Positions 61,358 through 64,000 of a DNA stretch of 64,000 nucleotides are shown here, piece by piece. The stretch's first letter is position 1. Each line of letters begins with the position of its first letter. The notes beneath the pieces were generated by a model. The model saw only the letters and a program-made list of their open reading frames with translations. It did no database searches and was not told the DNA's origin. The stretch is from Symbiodinium natans (lineage: Eukaryota; Sar; Dinophyceae; Suessiales; Symbiodiniaceae): assembly GCA_905221605.1 (NCBI GenBank), contig CAJNDS010002631.1:1-64000 (forward strand), in the 5' to 3' direction. The position numbers and the translations under genes were made by a program.

Positions 61358-61583
61358 CCCCAGAGAGCCCAATACCCCCTTACTGAAGGAACATAGCCTA
61401 AATTACATCAAGGGCTCCTTATTATGATTTCAGGAATCTTCCTTAGTTAAGGAATATAGCTTAAATTATATAAAGGGCTCCTGATTGTCATATTAAGGAA
61501 GATATAGCCTAAATTATATAAAGGGCTCCTTACTATGATTTAAGGAATCTTCCTTAATTAAGGGGGTTCTTGGGCTCTTTGGG
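61358..61583 (-). mobile_element. MITE family A, copy 7, internally amplified
   Basis: It has the family A ends (CCCAGAGAGCCCAATACCCC and TTGGGCTCTTTGGG) but is about 226 bp because an internal unit (ATATAGCCTAAATTATATAA then AGGGCTCCT) occurs three times. This is the only enlarged copy in the window. Confidence 0.85.
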
Positions 61584-61664
61584 TTCTCGACTGAACAAGA
61601 GCGACAAAGCATCGATGCAGGTGCCCCTTCTTAGCCCTCAGAGTCCGAACCTCCCAATCGATTG

Positions 61665-61763
61665 ACTAGGTAGGCCCTCGGGATATTGTATAGTCTCCCT
61701 TATTGGGTTTAAGAGGATCATATTTAGAAACATTGTTCGAAGGGTTTTATGGGCCATCCTAGT
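61665..61763 (+). mobile_element. MITE family E, copy 3
   Basis: ACTAGGTAGGCCCTCGGGAT and ATGGGCCATCCTAGT ends. Interior: CTCCCTTATTGGGTTTAAGA. It lies 80 bp after MITE A copy 7. Confidence 0.87.
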
Positions 61764-61896
61764 TGAGAATGCAAGGGCCGGCGTTGGTCAAACTCAGGAC
61801 CATTTCCCGACACGAAGCTCGCCGTGTGCGAAGGTGGCCGAAGAATGCTGGAGAACTTCTGTGTCTGCTGTCAAATGCTCAGGTAAGTTTAGTATA

Positions 61897-62001
61897 GGGG
61901 CCGTAAGAATTTCTAGTATTCCCTTAGGGCCCCGTTATGAATATACTAGAATAACCCCCCCAAAACCCTACTCTAATTATTCAGGCTCCTATATTAGGGC
62001 C
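61897..62001 (+). mobile_element. MITE family C, copy 3
   Basis: Shares TAGTATTCCCTTAGGG, ATATACTAGAATAACCCCCC and CTAATTATTCAGGCTCCTAT with copy 1. Confidence 0.82.
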
Positions 62002-62087
62002 TTCTGCAACAACCAGCTCTGCTCTGCTCCTCTGCTCCGTCCCCCTGGTTCTTAGTAGGGAATGAGGGAATGAGGGCCCTATAGAAT

Positions 62088-62118
62088 CCCTAAACCCTAA
62101 ACCCTAAACCCTAAACCC
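62088..62118 (-). repeat. Short telomere-type block
   Basis: Four CCCTAAA units. Confidence 0.94.
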
Positions 62119-62247
62119 ATCTCCCTACTAAGAACCAGCCAGCCGTTGAAGATCTGTGGGAGGCCCCATCGAAGCGGTGCTTGGCGACCTTTGCGTCTCG
62201 CTGACGCCGGAGAGCGGGGGGGGTCGACCTTAGAAGTTCCCGAAAAT

Positions 62248-62363
62248 CTACTATTTGCTGAAGAACACCAAAAAATATGAAAGAATAATCCCCTTTTTTC
62301 GCCCTTATAAGGAATAATGTTTTTTTCATTTTGGGGGGTGATCTTAAGTTAAGCAAGTAGTAG
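62248..62363 (+). mobile_element. MITE family G, copy 2
   Basis: CTACTATTTGCTGAAGAACA and TTAAGTTAAGCAAGTAGTAG are inverted ends. The interior CGCCCTTATAAGGAATAATG matches copy 1. Confidence 0.72.
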
Positions 62364-62763
62364 CAATCAATTCGCAAGACTTCAGCAAAGCTTTTGGCGG
62401 AGACGGGTAGTTTGACTTGACCCGAGCCCCCAAATCCCGAGTCCCGAATCCTACAACTTGAAAGCCTGACACTCCGACGCCCTTCCAGGCTGGAAAGACT
62501 CCATCTTTACCCCCTGTGAATGGGATTGATGGGCAGCCTCAGTTCATACATCCATCTGCAAGGCTTTGTTAAGTTGCAAGATTTCGTGTCTTTGTAGCAC
62601 ACAAGACATGGCACCTGACCTTTTTGGCATTTCAGATGATTTTGACATTTTTTCTCCGCTTGCAAAAGTGAGTTTCCGAGAAGGACCTCCGGCTGCGTGC
62701 GAGACTGAGCGAAAGACTTGCACTGGACTGCGGCGTGGCCGCTCGGATGTTTCAGAGATCATG

Positions 62764-62843
62764 TTAGGGTTTAGGGTTTAGGGTTTAGGGTTTGGGGTTT
62801 GGGGTTTGGGGTTTAGGGTTCAGGGTTTAGGGTTTGGGGTTTA
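62764..62843 (+). repeat. Degenerate telomere-type block
   Basis: Eleven units mixing TTTAGGG, TTTGGGG and TTCAGGG. A poly-G run follows at about 62862-62875. Confidence 0.95.
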
Positions 62844-62850
62844 TGGTTGG

Positions 62851-63379
62851 GTTTTTCAGTTGGGGGGGGGGGGGGGCCCTCGTTCAGGAAGTAACATTGG
62901 CATTGGAGATTTGTGAGAGTACGTATGATTTGGAACTTGGCAGCGTTGCCGTCTACTTTAAGCATGCCGCAGGCAATTCCGCTGGCCCATCGCATTTCTA
63001 GGCTACGTGGGTTCTAGGCGTTCTAGGTCTTAGGAGCATGGCTGACCTTTTCGTGCAGGGATGTCGTGGGGAAATTGAAGAAACAAGTTCGGCGCGTTGC
63101 GGTGGTTTAGGTTCAGGGTGGTTCGAAGAGAGGCTGTGCCTGTGACATTCTTGGAGGCAGAAATCCTGCCCCAGTGTTGTTTACAAGGCCAGCTTTTGAG
63201 GAAGGGAAGAGATTGCGGGATTCTGGACGGATTGGAGTCGTCTGATTCCACTCCGTTACTTTCCCAGTCTGCGGTTTTGCTATTCCATTCAGAGACGCCC
63301 TACTACATGGCTATGCGTCCTCAGGTTCTGAACTGGTCATCCCCAAGTAATGTTCTGTTCAATCGCATAGAACTGGACG

Positions 63380-63410
<31 letters not shown>

Positions 63411-64000
63411 CGAACCCTGACCCGTTCACGCTCACGGATGAGGGAAACACTAAAACCTCAACCCTAAACCTTGAACCCTAAGCCGGACACCCGAAACGTC
63501 CTTTGCCATGATCCCCTGAACTTTAAGCCCACCACCACGAATTTTGGGGGAGAGTGGAAGCCCCTCAACCCTAAACTCTAAGCCCGCCATGAACCACGGG
63601 GAAAATGAAGCCCAAAACTAAACCCTACACCCAGCGCGAACCACAGACCATGAACCACAGGGGGAAGGGGGAACTCCCAAAACCCAAAACCCACCATGAA
63701 CCAGTGGATGCTGGCGCACATCGACTCCAGATTCAAGAAGATACCCAGACTCTTTGCGTGACCTTTCTCTGGAGAGGACTCCTCTGTCCCGAGCGCGGGC
63801 CACATGTCGCACCCTGGCACCGCAGGTTCGGTGGGGTTGGTGCCGTTCGACTGATGAAAGTCGTGTATTCTGGAGATTCTGGAGCGTTAGCATCTCTCGT
63901 TATGAGAGATTTCAGGTTCAGACGTTGAGGCTCTGGATGTGTAAAGTTTCGTGACATCTTGAGCCTGAAAGCCTTGAAAGCCCAACGCCCGACACCTCCA
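62851..64000. other. Gene-poor right end
   Basis: Apart from a run of 28 C (63380-63407) and scattered CCCTAAA-like single units (63450-63630), no feature is recognised. Confidence 0.5.
63380..63407. repeat. Poly-C run of 28
   Basis: Uninterrupted C homopolymer; the other strand could form G-quadruplex structures. Confidence 0.95.

Overview
The window looks like nuclear DNA of a dinoflagellate, probably a Symbiodiniaceae-like alga. Three things point there: scores of interstitial telomere-type (TTTAGGG)n blocks, a Ty1/copia element whose pol carries extra enzyme-like domains, and two sequences resembling relics of the dinoflagellate spliced leader. The assignment is an inference. Plants and green algae also use TTTAGGG, and I saw no host gene that would settle it.

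Layout. Roughly seventy TTTAGGG/CCCTAAA blocks (about 15 to 130 bp each, about forty reading CCCTAAA and thirty reading TTTAGGG on the + strand) are scattered through positions 1-42,981 and, more thinly, 52,211-62,843. In this table strand + means TTTAGGG on the + strand and strand - means CCCTAAA on the + strand. Between the blocks lies sequence with no recognisable host gene: microsatellites (GATA, GA, CTG, CCACCAG, TATATC), poly-C/poly-G runs, degenerate minisatellites and at least ten families of short (about 90-225 bp) terminal-inverted-repeat elements that look like MITEs or introners. Outside the retrotransposon the longest open frame is 221 codons and has no recognisable domain. Those frames are treated as chance.

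The one clear genetic system is a nearly intact minus-strand Ty1/copia retrotransposon at 42,982-52,210. It has TG...CA LTRs of 303 and 306 bp that differ by three substitutions and one 3-bp indel, a 5-bp target duplication (GGTTT), a short primer-binding site matching the initiator tRNA-Met anticodon loop (copia-style half-tRNA priming) and a purine tract. It sits inside a TTTAGGG array, and removing the element plus one target copy restores the 7-bp phase exactly. ORF1 (about 1016 aa from the first in-frame AUG) is Gag plus protease, with a coiled coil, a CCCH finger, a CCHC knuckle and a DSGA protease. ORF2 (about 1857 aa, overlapping in the -1 frame) holds, in order, a cytosine-methyltransferase-like Rossmann domain lacking the catalytic Cys, an integrase with a large acidic insertion, a 2-oxoglutarate/Fe(II)-oxygenase-like domain with HxD...H...R, reverse transcriptase (YVDD), RNase H, two hydrophobic segments, a SAP-like domain and a short C-terminal helical module. 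Finding methyltransferase-like and dioxygenase-like domains in one retrotransposon polyprotein is the most interesting feature of the window. A second unusual point is that the LTR is open throughout in the Gag frame and every difference between the two LTRs is silent or in-frame.
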